A stretch of DNA of 64,000 bases. Source: Oscillatoria sp. SIO1A7. GTDB lineage: Bacteria > Cyanobacteriota > Cyanobacteriia > Cyanobacteriales > Laspinemataceae. The notes under the pieces were generated by a model. That model saw only the letters and a program-made list of their open reading frames with translations, searched no databases and had not been told where the DNA came from. Shown one piece after another: positions 8,593-17,251 of this stretch. Made by a program: the position numbers and the translations under genes. The number at the start of each line of letters is the position of its first letter. Position 1 is the stretch's first letter. Location: positions 62,001 to 126,000 of the forward strand of contig JAAHFN010000003.1 of assembly GCA_010672965.1 (NCBI GenBank), given 5' to 3'.

Positions 8593-11500
8593 ATGCCTCG
8601 CCGTACCGACCTACGCAAAATTCTCCTTATTGGCTCAGGCCCGATTGTGATTGGGCAAGCGTGCGAATTCGATTACTCCGGAACCCAAGCCTGCAAAGCC
8701 TTACGGGAAGAAGGATATGAAGTAGTGCTGGTCAACTCCAACCCAGCCACGATTATGACGGATCCGGAAACTGCAGACCGGACCTACATAGAGCCCCTGG
8801 TTCCCGACATTATCGAAAAAGTCATCGCCAAAGAGCGGCCCGACGCAATCTTGCCGACGATGGGAGGCCAAACGGGCCTCAATGCCGCAGTCGCCCTAGC
8901 CAAAAGCGGCGTACTAGAAAAATATGGGGTGGAACTGATTGGCGCGAAACTGCCAGCTATTGAAATGGCCGAAGACCGCCAACTATTTAAAGAAGCGATG
9001 GAGCGGATCGGCTTGCAGTGCTGCCCTTCCGGAATTGCCCAGAGCCTGGAGGAAGCCAAAGCCGTTGCTCGGGAAATTGGCATATACCCCCTGATTATTC
9101 GTCCGGCCTTTACCCTCGGCGGCACTGGCGGCGGCATCGCCTACAACCAAGAAGAGTTTGAAGAGATGGCTCAGGGGGGCCTAGAAGCGTCCCCAGTCTC
9201 CCAGATCCTCATCGAGAAATCCCTTCTAGGCTGGAAAGAATACGAGCTAGAAGTGATGCGGGACACCGCCGACAATGTGGTGATTATCTGTAGCATCGAA
9301 AACCTAGACCCGATGGGCATCCACACCGGCGACTCGATTACGGTTGCGCCGTCGCAAACTCTGACAGATAAGGAATATCAGAGATTGCGAGATGCTTCGA
9401 TTAAGATTATCCGGGAGATAGGGGTAGAGACCGGCGGTTCTAATATCCAATTTTCTGTCAATCCGATTAACGGAGATTTCATCGTTATCGAGATGAATCC
9501 TCGGGTCAGCCGCTCTTCGGCTCTGGCTTCAAAAGCGACGGGCTTCCCGATCGCCAAGTTTGCTGCTAAGTTGGCTATAGGCTACACCTTAGATGAAATC
9601 TCCAATGACATTACTAAGAAAACCCCAGCCAGCTTTGAACCCACCATTGACTATGTGGTAACCAAAATTCCTCGCTTTGCCTTTGAGAAATTTTCTGGCT
9701 CCGAGCCAATTCTAACCACCCAGATGAAATCCGTGGGCGAAGCAATGGCTATCGGGCGCACCTTCCAAGAATCTTTCCAAAAAGCCCTGAGAAGTTTGGA
9801 AACGGGTCGCGCCGGTTGGGGCTGCGATCGCCAAGAGGTGTTGCCTTCTTTGTCCCAAATTCGCGCCAGCTTGCGCAAGCCCAATCCAGAGCGAATCTTC
9901 ACCATCCGTCACGCCATGTTAATGGGCATGACCGCAGAAGAAATCTACGAATTGACGGGAATCGATATCTGGTTTCTGGATAAAATGGCGGATTTGCTAG
10001 AGACGGAAAAAATTCTCAAGCGAACTGCTCTGCGCCAGTTGCCGAAAGAGCAACTATATGCAGTCAAGCAGCAGGGATTTAGCGATAGCCAAATCGCCTT
10101 TGCCACCAAAACCAGCGAAGAAGAAGTCCGCGCCTACCGCAAGCAACTCGGCATCAAGCCAGCCTACAAACTGGTAGATACCTGCGCTGCGGAGTTTGAA
10201 GCTTTTACTCCTTATTACTATTCCAGCTACGAGGAAGAATCGGAGATAAAGGAGTCGGAGAAACCCAAAGTTATGATTCTCGGCGGAGGACCAAACCGGA
10301 TCGGCCAAGGGATTGAATTTGACTACTGCTGCTGTCATGCCTCTTATGCCCTGAGCGATCGCGGCTTCGAGACCATCATGGTCAACTCCAATCCAGAAAC
10401 AGTTTCCACCGACTACGACACCTCGGACCGCCTCTACTTCGAGCCTCTGACTTTTGAAGATGTCATTAATATTATTGAAGCGGAAAATCCCCAAGGAGTC
10501 ATAATCCAGTTTGGCGGCCAAACCCCTCTCAAACTTGCGGTTCCCTTAGAAAAATATCTCAGCTCCCCAGAAGCAGGAATTTCAACTCAGATCTGGGGCA
10601 CTAGCCCAGACTCCATCGATACGGCGGAAGACCGGGAGCGCTTTGAAAAAATTCTGCGGGAATTGAATATCCAACAACCGCCCAATGGCACTGCCCGCAG
10701 CTATCAAGAAGCTCTAGGGGTAGCGGGACGGATTGGCTATCCGGTGGTGGTGCGTCCTTCTTATGTTTTGGGAGGACGGGCGATGGAAATCGTCTATTCC
10801 GACTCGGAGCTAGAACGGTATATGTCCGTGGCGGTGCAGGTGGAGCCAGAACATCCAATTTTAATTGATAAGTTTCTGGAAAATGCTGTTGAGGTAGATG
10901 TAGATGCGATCGCCGATGCTACGGGTAATGTGGTAATTGGCGGCATTATGGAACATATCGAGGAGGCCGGCATTCACTCTGGCGACTCTGCCTGTTCTCT
11001 GCCCTACATCACCCTCCCCCCGCCAGTGTTGAAAACTATTCGGGAATGGACTGTGCAGCTCGCCAAAGCTCTCAATGTTGTGGGCTTGATGAATATTCAA
11101 TATGCTGTAGCCGGAGTTAGCACTTATTCTCCCCAAGTCTATATTCTCGAAGCCAATCCCCGCGCATCGCGGACGGTGCCTTTTGTCTCTAAGACGATAG
11201 GCGTTCCCTTGGCCAAGCTAGCATCCCGCATTATGGCAGGGGAAACTTTGACAGATCTAGGGTTTACCGAGGAAAAAATTCCAGAGCATATTGCCGTCAA
11301 GGAAGCAGTCTTGCCATTTAACAAATTTGCCGGAGCCGATACGCTCCTCGGACCGGAGATGCGCTCCACCGGAGAGGTGATGGGCATTGATAGCAGTTTT
11401 GGCAAGGCATTTGCTAAAGCGGAATTGGGTGCAGGAGTTGGCGTGGGCTTGAGCGGTACGGTGTTTGTATCTACGAGCGATCGCGACAAGCCTTTAGTGA

Positions 11501-11850
11501 TTCCGGTAGTTAAAGATTTGAAAGAATTGGGCTTTAAAATAGTCGCCACTTCTGGCACCCGCAGCGCTTTGCAGGAAAACGGAATCCAAGATGTGGAGCT
11601 GGTTTTTAAACTCAATGAGGGTCGTCCCCACGTTATTGATTGGATTAAAAACGATCGCATTCAATTCATTATCAACACCCCTTCTGGCGAAGATGCTCAG
11701 GCCGAGGGCCGTCGGATACGCCGCATGGCTCTGGATTATAAGCTTCCCATCATCACCACGATCGCCGGCGCTAAAGCCACTGTAGCTGCCATCCGCTCGA
11801 TGAAATCTCAACCCCTTGATGTCAAAGCTATCCAGGATTATATGGTCTGA
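8593..11850 (+). CDS. carB: Carbamoyl-phosphate synthase large subunit
   Basis: CarB makes carbamoyl phosphate from bicarbonate, ammonia (delivered by CarA) and 2 ATP, feeding arginine and pyrimidine synthesis. The 1085-residue protein has the full architecture: a pre-ATP-grasp region with [20 protein letters not shown], a first ATP-grasp domain, an oligomerisation domain, a second ATP-grasp half beginning [19 protein letters not shown], and the C-terminal MGS-like allosteric domain (about 940-1085). The ATG at 8593 is preferred over the in-frame TTG at 8584 because AGGGGG sits just upstream at the right distance. carA is not in the window, which is usual in cyanobacteria. No frameshift or missing motif was noticed. 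Confidence 0.97.
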   Translation: MPRRTDLRKILLIGSGPIVIGQACEFDYSGTQACKALREEGYEVVLVNSNPATIMTDPETADRTYIEPLVPDIIEKVIAKERPDAILPTMGGQTGLNAAVALAKSGVLEKYGVELIGAKLPAIEMAEDRQLFKEAMERIGLQCCPSGIAQSLEEAKAVAREIGIYPLIIRPAFTLGGTGGGIAYNQEEFEEMAQGGLEASPVSQILIEKSLLGWKEYELEVMRDTADNVVIICSIENLDPMGIHTGDSITVAPSQTLTDKEYQRLRDASIKIIREIGVETGGSNIQFSVNPINGDFIVIEMNPRVSRSSALASKATGFPIAKFAAKLAIGYTLDEISNDITKKTPASFEPTIDYVVTKIPRFAFEKFSGSEPILTTQMKSVGEAMAIGRTFQESFQKALRSLETGRAGWGCDRQEVLPSLSQIRASLRKPNPERIFTIRHAMLMGMTAEEIYELTGIDIWFLDKMADLLETEKILKRTALRQLPKEQLYAVKQQGFSDSQIAFATKTSEEEVRAYRKQLGIKPAYKLVDTCAAEFEAFTPYYYSSYEEESEIKESEKPKVMILGGGPNRIGQGIEFDYCCCHASYALSDRGFETIMVNSNPETVSTDYDTSDRLYFEPLTFEDVINIIEAENPQGVIIQFGGQTPLKLAVPLEKYLSSPEAGISTQIWGTSPDSIDTAEDRERFEKILRELNIQQPPNGTARSYQEALGVAGRIGYPVVVRPSYVLGGRAMEIVYSDSELERYMSVAVQVEPEHPILIDKFLENAVEVDVDAIADATGNVVIGGIMEHIEEAGIHSGDSACSLPYITLPPPVLKTIREWTVQLAKALNVVGLMNIQYAVAGVSTYSPQVYILEANPRASRTVPFVSKTIGVPLAKLASRIMAGETLTDLGFTEEKIPEHIAVKEAVLPFNKFAGADTLLGPEMRSTGEVMGIDSSFGKAFAKAELGAGVGVGLSGTVFVSTSDRDKPLVIPVVKDLKELGFKIVATSGTRSALQENGIQDVELVFKLNEGRPHVIDWIKNDRIQFIINTPSGEDAQAEGRRIRRMALDYKLPIITTIAGAKATVAAIRSMKSQPLDVKAIQDYMV

Positions 11851-11963
11851 ACTTAGGGTGTAGCAAATTTGCAGATCGAGATACCTATCGAGACCCGGGA
11901 GCGATCGCAATATAAATGCATTTTATGTCGGCGAAATCTTAAAGGAGAAATCTCAAATTGCAT

Positions 11964-11986
11964 CCCCCACTCCTGTGGGGGTTTTT
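11964..11986 (+). terminator. Rho-independent terminator after carB
   Basis: CCCCCAC and GTGGGGG form a 7-bp GC-rich stem with a TCCT loop and a TTTTT tail. It lies 114 bp after the carB stop, in the right orientation to end the carB transcript. Confidence 0.8.
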
Positions 11987-11999
11987 CATTGCTTGGGCT

Positions 12000-12065
12000 A
12001 AAAGGGGCGCTATCCAAAAGGTCGCTATCCAAAGGGGGTGCTATCCAAAGGGGGGTGCTATATCC
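12000..12065. repeat. GCTATCCAAAGGGGG tandem repeats
   Basis: Four imperfect direct copies of a 15-17 bp unit (GCTATCCAAA followed by G runs) lie between the carB terminator and a MITE. Their role is unknown. The G runs lengthen from copy to copy. Confidence 0.6.
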
Positions 12066-12113
12066 TATTGCCCCTATTGCCTTTTCTTTATCCTTCCGAG
12101 CCTCTCTACCTGC

Positions 12114-12242
12114 GGGAGCATTTCAATTTCGGCAAGCTGCCGCCAGCCCCTTGGGCGTAAGCCCCGCCTCCGAAAAGCGACTGGCGCGGCTACACAAACT
12201 CTCGCCCTTTGGGCTCACTAGGTGCAACAGTGAAATGCACCC
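12114..12242. mobile_element. MITE family A, copy 1 (129 bp, 8-bp target duplication)
   Basis: The left terminus GGGAGCATTTCA and right terminus TGAAATGCACCC are inverted repeats matching at 11 of 12 positions. The element is flanked by the perfect direct repeat CTACCTGC (12106-12113 and 12243-12250), as expected of a transposase-generated target duplication. The interior contains GCTGCCGCCAG and GGCGCGGCTACACAAAC, which recur in the copy at 52072. It has no coding capacity, so a transposase elsewhere would be needed to move it. Confidence 0.85.
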
Positions 12243-12515
12243 CTACCTGCCTTGCTATATTGAAGTTGTTTCATTTTGGCATTTTCGCAAAATTAAGCCT
12301 CCAAAATGTTTTCTACGATGCATTTCTCCAACTGTTTCGCAGGTAATCTCTATTCCAAGAATTGGGTTATCGGCTGTTCTAATTCTTTCCAATCCTTCTC
12401 TATCCCTCCCGATTCTTCCCATCCTTCCCATCTTTCCCATCCTTCCCCACGCACCGGAAATATGGTGGCCTCCCAGGTCGATTGAGGCCCCAAAATGTTT
12501 TTTTATTGTTGACTC

Positions 12516-12543
12516 TTGACATTTATCAAACAAATGTTACAAT
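12516..12543 (+). promoter_or_regulatory. Candidate sigma-70-type promoter upstream of the sigma factor gene
   Basis: TTGACA (12516-12521) and TACAAT (12538-12543) are separated by 16 bp, close to consensus. The site lies 440 bp before the sigma factor start codon, so a transcript would carry a long leader or encode a small RNA. No gene was recognised between 12251 and 12985; a small minus-strand open frame at 12725-12952 has no protein-like features. Confidence 0.5.
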
Positions 12544-12985
12544 TTTTAACAAATAAGCGGTTGTATGTGGGAAACTTATGCCAAGTATCAGCAGTTATCT
12601 GGGTTTGATATCCCCCAATCTATCTCCAATGCTACTCAGACATTGAAAATAGTAACCAGTGATACAATAGTTCTCACCTAAACAGGGATAATAAGTAACG
12701 TTTAGACTAATCAGTTCTCAAATTTCATAAAATCCTACTTTTACAGCAGTAACAGAAACATTGGCGAAAATTGCAAATAAGGCTATTGCATTTAACCAAC
12801 TGAAAACAATATTTGTATTTGATTTGGTCTTGATTTCGAGCGAAACCCCGAACAATTAGTTTTTCAGCCCGGAAACGGAAATTGATAAATTGCCCTTCGC
12901 CGAAGAAGGTTTGCTGGCAAGCCGTCCGGGTAAGAGGTCTCAACCATAACATCCATCTTTACCCCCCCCTATTCGATTTAGCTCC

Positions 12986-13942
12986 ATGAACAAACTTCAG
13001 ACTTCTCAAGATTTAGTACGCTCCTACCTGCGAGAAATAGGTCGGGTTCCCCTGCTGAGCCACGAGCAGGAAATAGTATTGGGCAAGCAGGTGCAGCGAT
13101 TCAATTCTTTGCAACGCATAAAAGAAACTCTGGCTGAAAAGCTAGATCGCGAGCCGACCCACAAAGAATGGGCAAAAGAAGCAGGTATGTCGGGCATGGA
13201 ACTAAAACAGGCGATCGCCCAAGGCAAATATGCCAAGACTAAGATGGTGGAAGCCAATCTGCGACTGGTAGTATCTGTGGCGAAAAAATATATCAAGCGC
13301 AATGTTGACCTGCTAGATCTTATACAAGAAGGCACCATCGGGATGCAGCGCGGGGTGGAAAAATTCGACCCGAGTAAGGGGTATCGATTTTCTACCTATG
13401 CCTACTGGTGGATTCGTCAGGCCATAGTTCGCGCGATCGCAGAAAAAAGCCGCACTATTCGCCTACCCATCCACGTCACTGAAAAGCTCAATAAAATTAA
13501 GAGGGCGCAGCGGGAGCTATCCCAAAAGCTCGGACGTGCCGCGACTATCTCCGATTTGTCTCAAGAATTGGAGATGACTCCCAAGCAAATTCGAGAATGT
13601 CTGGAGCGATCGCGCCTTCCTCTTTCCCTAGATTTGCGCGTAGGAGATAACCAAGATACCGAACTAGGAGATTTGTTGGAAGATACTGGCCCGTCCCCAG
13701 AAGATTATGCCGTCCAGTCATCCCTGCGCTCTGACTTGCAGAAGCTGATGTCCGACTTGAGCGATTTGCAAAGAGCCGTATTATCTCTGCGCTTTGGCTT
13801 GGAAGATGGCAAGCCCCTAACTCTGGCTAAAGTTGGCGATTGTCTAGATATGAGTCGCGAGCGCGTGCGCCAAATCGAACGCGAAGCTTTGGCGAAGTTG
13901 CGCAAGCGCAAAGCCAAAATTAACGAGTATGTGGCCAGTTAA
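12986..13942 (+). CDS. Group 2 sigma-70 factor (cyanobacterial RpoD-like)
   Basis: This 318-residue protein is a non-essential-type (group 2) sigma factor that directs RNA polymerase to alternative promoters. Region 1.2 is [17 protein letters not shown]. Regions 2.1-2.4 contain [36 protein letters not shown] and [14 protein letters not shown]. Region 3 follows, and region 4.2 is the helix-turn-helix [18 protein letters not shown]. The short N-terminus, without the long region 1.1 extension, separates it from the principal SigA. Which of SigB-SigE it corresponds to cannot be settled by eye, so no symbol is given. A long 5' region with a consensus promoter precedes it and a terminator follows. 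Confidence 0.93.
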   Translation: MNKLQTSQDLVRSYLREIGRVPLLSHEQEIVLGKQVQRFNSLQRIKETLAEKLDREPTHKEWAKEAGMSGMELKQAIAQGKYAKTKMVEANLRLVVSVAKKYIKRNVDLLDLIQEGTIGMQRGVEKFDPSKGYRFSTYAYWWIRQAIVRAIAEKSRTIRLPIHVTEKLNKIKRAQRELSQKLGRAATISDLSQELEMTPKQIRECLERSRLPLSLDLRVGDNQDTELGDLLEDTGPSPEDYAVQSSLRSDLQKLMSDLSDLQRAVLSLRFGLEDGKPLTLAKVGDCLDMSRERVRQIEREALAKLRKRKAKINEYVAS

Positions 13943-14008
13943 ATAGCGATATAATTCTTGCTTGCAGCGATTGTCTTGCAGACCTAGACCTGCGAGCTAT
14001 CCCCCCTC

Positions 14009-14035
14009 GCCTCCTTATCAATAGGAGGCATTTTT
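14009..14035 (+). terminator. Rho-independent terminator of the sigma factor gene
   Basis: GCCTCCT and AGGAGGC form a 7-bp stem with a TATCAAT loop, followed by ATTTTT. It lies about 65 bp after the sigma gene stop and faces the convergent toxin-antitoxin pair. Confidence 0.8.
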
Positions 14036-14145
14036 ATTCTTTAATAATTTAGAGCGTATTCGTTTTATATATTTGACTTTATATCCTCTCATAAAATCGC
14101 GATCTCTATGAGGCTATCGTTCCCCAACCGTTACAATAGATCGCG

Positions 14146-14550
14146 CTAATAGTCGTAAAAAAGGTTGTCCCAATAGTACCCGTCTGCTTCCATTGCCACT
14201 TCAGTCAAGGTAGGCCAATCTTCTCCAGTCTCAAATGGAGAGCCAGGAATTTCTTGGCCTGGTGGATCGAATCGGTGTATGTGGTGTTCTATCTGGTGCC
14301 CTGGATGTTTGTGGGCATTGTCGTATCTAAAAATATTCCCCTGCTCTGCCAGCGACAGGTTATAGGCATATTTGTATGTCTGGATCGTCATCACTCCCTT
14401 GTCTTCCTGTAATCGCAGTACCTTATTTACCGTCAGCACGAAATTTCCTCTACAATGAATAATTCCAGACATTCTCAGAAGTCTGCCGCCCAACTTCTCT
14501 AGTTCCAATCCATCAAAAATAATCACGCCAGACGCTTTAAGTCGATCCAT
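14146..14550 (-). CDS. TumE-like (DUF6516) putative toxin
   Basis: This 134-residue protein resembles the TumE/DUF6516 toxin family of two-gene toxin-antitoxin modules. The region GNIFRYDNAHKHPGHQIEHH, with a conserved RYDN and clustered His residues, matches the family pattern, and the length is typical. It lies 68 bp downstream of a 104-residue gene on the same strand that looks like its antitoxin, so the two probably form an operon. TumE members are thought to be RNase-like, but no catalytic residue can be proved here. There is no signal peptide or membrane segment. The family call rests on memory of the motif, so it is moderate. Confidence 0.6.
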   Translation of the reverse strand: MDRLKASGVIIFDGLELEKLGGRLLRMSGIIHCRGNFVLTVNKVLRLQEDKGVMTIQTYKYAYNLSLAEQGNIFRYDNAHKHPGHQIEHHIHRFDPPGQEIPGSPFETGEDWPTLTEVAMEADGYYWDNLFYDY

Positions 14551-14618
14551 GCATCTAGCTAGCGTGAGTCTCGAAGTAGGTTTTATAACGTGTTGGTGAA
14601 TGTTTTGCCATACTCCTA

Positions 14619-14933
14619 TTAATTTGCCGATAAATCTTTCAGCAGTGAGTAATCAATTGCCCAAGTAGCCAGAGCCTCCGTTTCGGGCAATTTTCCAGAA
14701 GCGACTGCACTCATCATTTCCTCAGAACTCATCTCGTACTTAGTTTCAAAATTGGCAACCTTCTTTTGCAGGTAAGTTAATGAGCCATTAGGAGAATCGA
14801 GAGAAGCTTTTATAATACCGCTTAGCTTCTGCTCGATCTCATCTCCTGTTAACCCTTCTAATGTTGACAATTTAATCCCTCGATTGTTCATCTTGCCCTC
14901 CGTAATTATACGAATAATTTCGTTAGCCTTCAT
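14619..14933 (-). CDS. Putative antitoxin partner of the TumE-like gene
   Basis: This 104-residue acidic protein starts at the ATG at 14933 and precedes the toxin-like gene by 68 bp in the same direction, the usual antitoxin-first order. The C-terminal half has the segment FETKYEMSSEEMMSAVASGK followed by an acidic stretch and W-IDY. Similar segments are common in small antitoxin-like proteins encoded beside DUF6516 and other toxins. No DNA-binding fold is evident, so autoregulation cannot be inferred. The function is inferred from context and motif only. Confidence 0.6.
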   Translation of the reverse strand: MKANEIIRIITEGKMNNRGIKLSTLEGLTGDEIEQKLSGIIKASLDSPNGSLTYLQKKVANFETKYEMSSEEMMSAVASGKLPETEALATWAIDYSLLKDLSAN

Positions 14934-15470
14934 TCAAGACAAACGCTTTTTTTCTAGCAACAGTCCAGAAAGTGTATTTTACAGGGACCATAATTTCCTT
15001 AGAGTTTTCTGCGAGGAAAACCCTGCATATGTCGTGCTATCGTCCGCTCTGCGCAGAAAAGCCTTATTTTCGCTCGCTATATTTATTCATAGCATGGAAT
15101 TCCGCAGCAAGAGCAGCGCATAAAATTTCGTTTCCACCCAAGAAATCTGGAGGGATGGCCTTGCGAGCGAACAAGACAATCCCTATCGTCTCCTCCTTAT
15201 ACTTACGTCTGGTCCTTACAAGAGTCCGCATGGAGTCCACATGGCTACAGGCGATCGCCTGCAAAGCAACCTTTCCATCGCAAAACTTGAAAGCAAGATT
15301 TATGTATTTTATTGCTACAAAAAGCATGACAAAAGATAATAGTAATCTACCGACTCCAATCGCGCAATGCTGCAAAATACCATCGAAAACACTATCATAG
15401 AGTAAGAGAACCGCCTCTATCGGGGTCACGCCCCTTTGGCTCCTGCATCCCCCTGCTACATTAATCGGCA

Positions 15471-15630
15471 GGGAGCATTTCAATGAATGCGATCGCGCGG
15501 GGGAGCGCATACTGTGCAGCGCAACGCCCTTTTGGGCAACCTCCGGGAAGCCGAGGAGCGTCAACGCATCTGAGGTGCCGCAGCGATCGGGCGAAGAGCA
15601 GCGGCAGGGTAGATACATTGAAATGCTCCC
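15471..15630. mobile_element. MITE family A, copy 2 (160 bp, perfect 14-bp TIRs, 8-bp target duplication)
   Basis: GGGAGCATTTCAAT (15471-15484) and ATTGAAATGCTCCC (15617-15630) are perfect inverted repeats. They are bracketed by the direct repeat AATCGGCA (15463-15470 and 15631-15638). The intact ends make this the best-preserved and probably youngest copy in the window. It encodes nothing. The rest of 14934-15741 holds no gene I can support. Confidence 0.9.
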
Positions 15631-15741
15631 AATCGGCAGTCAATCAAAATACTCTTCAAGGCAGAGGTAATCGAGGACCCAAATATACTTCGGCTTCACC
15701 GAACAGGTGGGAAACAATAACATTCTAGGAGATAAACTACG

Positions 15742-16086
15742 ATGAATCCATACAATAGACCCCCTGAATTCATCCACGACGACTCGGAAGGCAGCAATTT
15801 TTTGTGGCAGTACGTCCAATCCTTGAGCCCTGAAACTATCTCTCAACTATCCAAACCTACCTCCCGTGAAGTTTTTCAGGTTATGGAAAGGAATATTGTT
15901 GGGCTCTTGGGCAATCTGCCTTCCGAACAATTCGGCGTCACAATTACCACCAGCCGGGAAAATTTCGGGAAGCTCTTGGCCTCTGCGATGATGAGTGGCT
16001 ACTTCCTGCGCAATGCGGAGCAACGCATGAGTTTTGAAAAAACCTTAGCAACCAGCGAAGCCAATTCCTCCTTAGAAACAGAGTAG
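15742..16086 (+). CDS. DUF760 family protein
   Basis: This 114-residue soluble protein belongs to the DUF760 family, found in cyanobacteria and plastids and of unknown molecular function. It shows the family pattern: an N-terminal LWQYVQSLSPETISQLSKP segment, then VFQVMERNIVGLLGNLP and the closing FGKLLASAMMSGYFLRNAEQ. AGGAG at 15727-15731 supports the ATG at 15742. The TAG stop (16084-16086) is the first part of an 18-bp inverted repeat whose other arm lies 226 bp downstream. The gene stands alone. Its family assignment is firm and its function open. Confidence 0.85.
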   Translation: MNPYNRPPEFIHDDSEGSNFLWQYVQSLSPETISQLSKPTSREVFQVMERNIVGLLGNLPSEQFGVTITTSRENFGKLLASAMMSGYFLRNAEQRMSFEKTLATSEANSSLETE

Positions 16087-16328
16087 GCTTTAACTAGGGT
16101 GTAGGGTGTGGGGTGTAGGGTGTGGGGTGTGGGGAAATAAGGGTTTCAAACGGTAACGATCGCCATTGGTCGTCAAAACGCAGAAATTGCCCCACAAGAT
16201 AATCACCCTAGGGAGAAACCCCTACTCCTCCCAACTGTAAAACCTTCGGGCTCCCGACAGAGATCGCGAAAACAGCATGAAGTTTCCCTACACCCTACAC
16301 CCTACAGCCCACACCCTAGTTAAAGCCT
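16085..16328. repeat. 18-bp inverted repeat enclosing GGGTGTA heptamers
   Basis: AGGCTTTAACTAGGGTGT (16085-16102) and its exact complement ACACCCTAGTTAAAGCCT (16311-16328) enclose complementary heptamer arrays (16097-16134 and 16284-16318). The unit looks like a mobile or fold-back cassette abutting the DUF760 stop codon. Confidence 0.8.
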
Positions 16329-16379
16329 TCCCATTCCCTTCCTCCTGACCACGGTAGCGAGATCGCGCCAGCATGGTCA

Positions 16380-16472
16380 GGACTTACGCAAATTCGACGA
16401 TTTAATTATATATATAGATAGCGTTTGGTGCGCTGTGCGGCACCCTACAAATAGCATCTGGTGCGTAAGTCC
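16380..16472. mobile_element. GGACTTACGCA-type MITE, copy 1
   Basis: GGACTTACGCA at the left end and TGCGTAAGTCC at the right end are perfect 11-bp inverted repeats. The interior is non-coding. Related elements lie at 29304-29390 and 34077-34164. It ends 36 bp before the MutT start and may supply its upstream region. Confidence 0.75.
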
Positions 16473-16508
16473 CGATCGAGTCAAATCTGTAGGAAAAAAA
16501 TTCCTCCT

Positions 16509-16931
16509 ATGAGCGAAACTAGCGAAACTCCTTCTCCTTTACCTCATAAGTCTGTTGGCGTTGCGGTTATCTGGAACGATAGAGGGCAAATTTTAATCGA
16601 CCGACGCAAGCCAGAAGGAACCTTCGGCGGCTTATGGGAATTTCCCGGCGGCAAGCTAGAACCAGGGGAAAGCATTGAGGCTTGTATTCAGCGAGAAATT
16701 AAAGAAGAGCTAGGGATTGAGATAGCAGTGGGAGAACTTATCATTGCGATCGATTATGACTATAGCCATTTCACAGTGAGCCTCAATGTCCATCACTGCC
16801 GTCATCTTGCAGGGGAACCCCAGCCCCTAGAATGCGATGAGCTGCGTTGGGTCACCTTAGACGAGATTGACCAGTTTCCTTTTCCCAAGGCTAATAAAAA
16901 AATTATTGAGGCATTGCGAGATAATAAATAG
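16509..16931 (+). CDS. mutT: MutT-type Nudix hydrolase (8-oxo-dGTP diphosphatase family)
   Basis: This 140-residue Nudix protein hydrolyses nucleoside triphosphate analogues; the closest type is MutT, which removes 8-oxo-dGTP from the nucleotide pool. The Nudix box is intact: GGKLEPGESIEACIQREIKE followed by ELGIEI, giving G-x5-E-x7-REIKEELGI. GLWEFPGG before it and the ECDELRWVTLDEIDQFPFP tail are typical of MutT. An in-frame extension to 16461 runs into a MITE, so the ATG at 16509 is taken as the start. It stands alone between repeat-rich gaps. Substrate is inferred from family. Confidence 0.88.
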   Translation: MSETSETPSPLPHKSVGVAVIWNDRGQILIDRRKPEGTFGGLWEFPGGKLEPGESIEACIQREIKEELGIEIAVGELIIAIDYDYSHFTVSLNVHHCRHLAGEPQPLECDELRWVTLDEIDQFPFPKANKKIIEALRDNK

Positions 16932-17251
16932 GGCTTGCTGAAAAAGGCAGAGTGCGGGGAGGGTGGGGAGGGTGGGGAGGGTGGGGAGAGTGGGTGGAGA
17001 GTAACTTATATCAAATCCGCTTAATTAGCCTAAAAAACAATCCGTTCGTCCCCGTTCGTCCTGAGCCCCTTCGTTGGACGTTACAAATTTTTTGTGCGGG
17101 TATTTAACCGTATTTAATATTAAATACCCAAAAAAAGTCAAGTTCTGCTTAGGACGGGAGATTACAAATTTTTTCTGTGGGCAATCTTCCCGTAGGAAGG
17201 GAGCCGCGCTGCACTAGGGCACCCATGTATGCTCCGATCTATAGGGCTAAG
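16932..17251. other. Gap with GGGTGGGGAG repeats and an AT-rich hairpin
   Basis: No gene is seen. A GGGAGGGTGG series spans about 16955-16995. GGGTATTTAA (17098-17107) and TTAAATACCC (17120-17129) form a 10-bp stem. TTACAAATTTTTT occurs twice (near 17091 and 17162). The hairpin could terminate mutT or the convergent ABC gene, but it lacks a T tail. Confidence 0.5.

Noticed and set aside
11870-11986. Possible Yfr1-type small RNA before the carB terminator
   Set aside because: The hairpin and T tail fit, but the conserved ACUCCUCACAC core of Yfr1 is absent and no promoter is evident, so it is called only a terminator.
12255-12533. 92-codon minus frame with RIRTADNPILGIEIT
   Set aside because: No ribosome site and no recognisable family, and it runs across a heptamer-like GGGAAGGATGG series and the consensus promoter.
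15064-15618. 184-codon minus-strand frame upstream of DUF760
   Set aside because: Its N-terminal third is translated MITE family A sequence and the opposite strand is open too. The part from about 15070 to 15420 looks slightly protein-like, but no family or ribosome site supports it.
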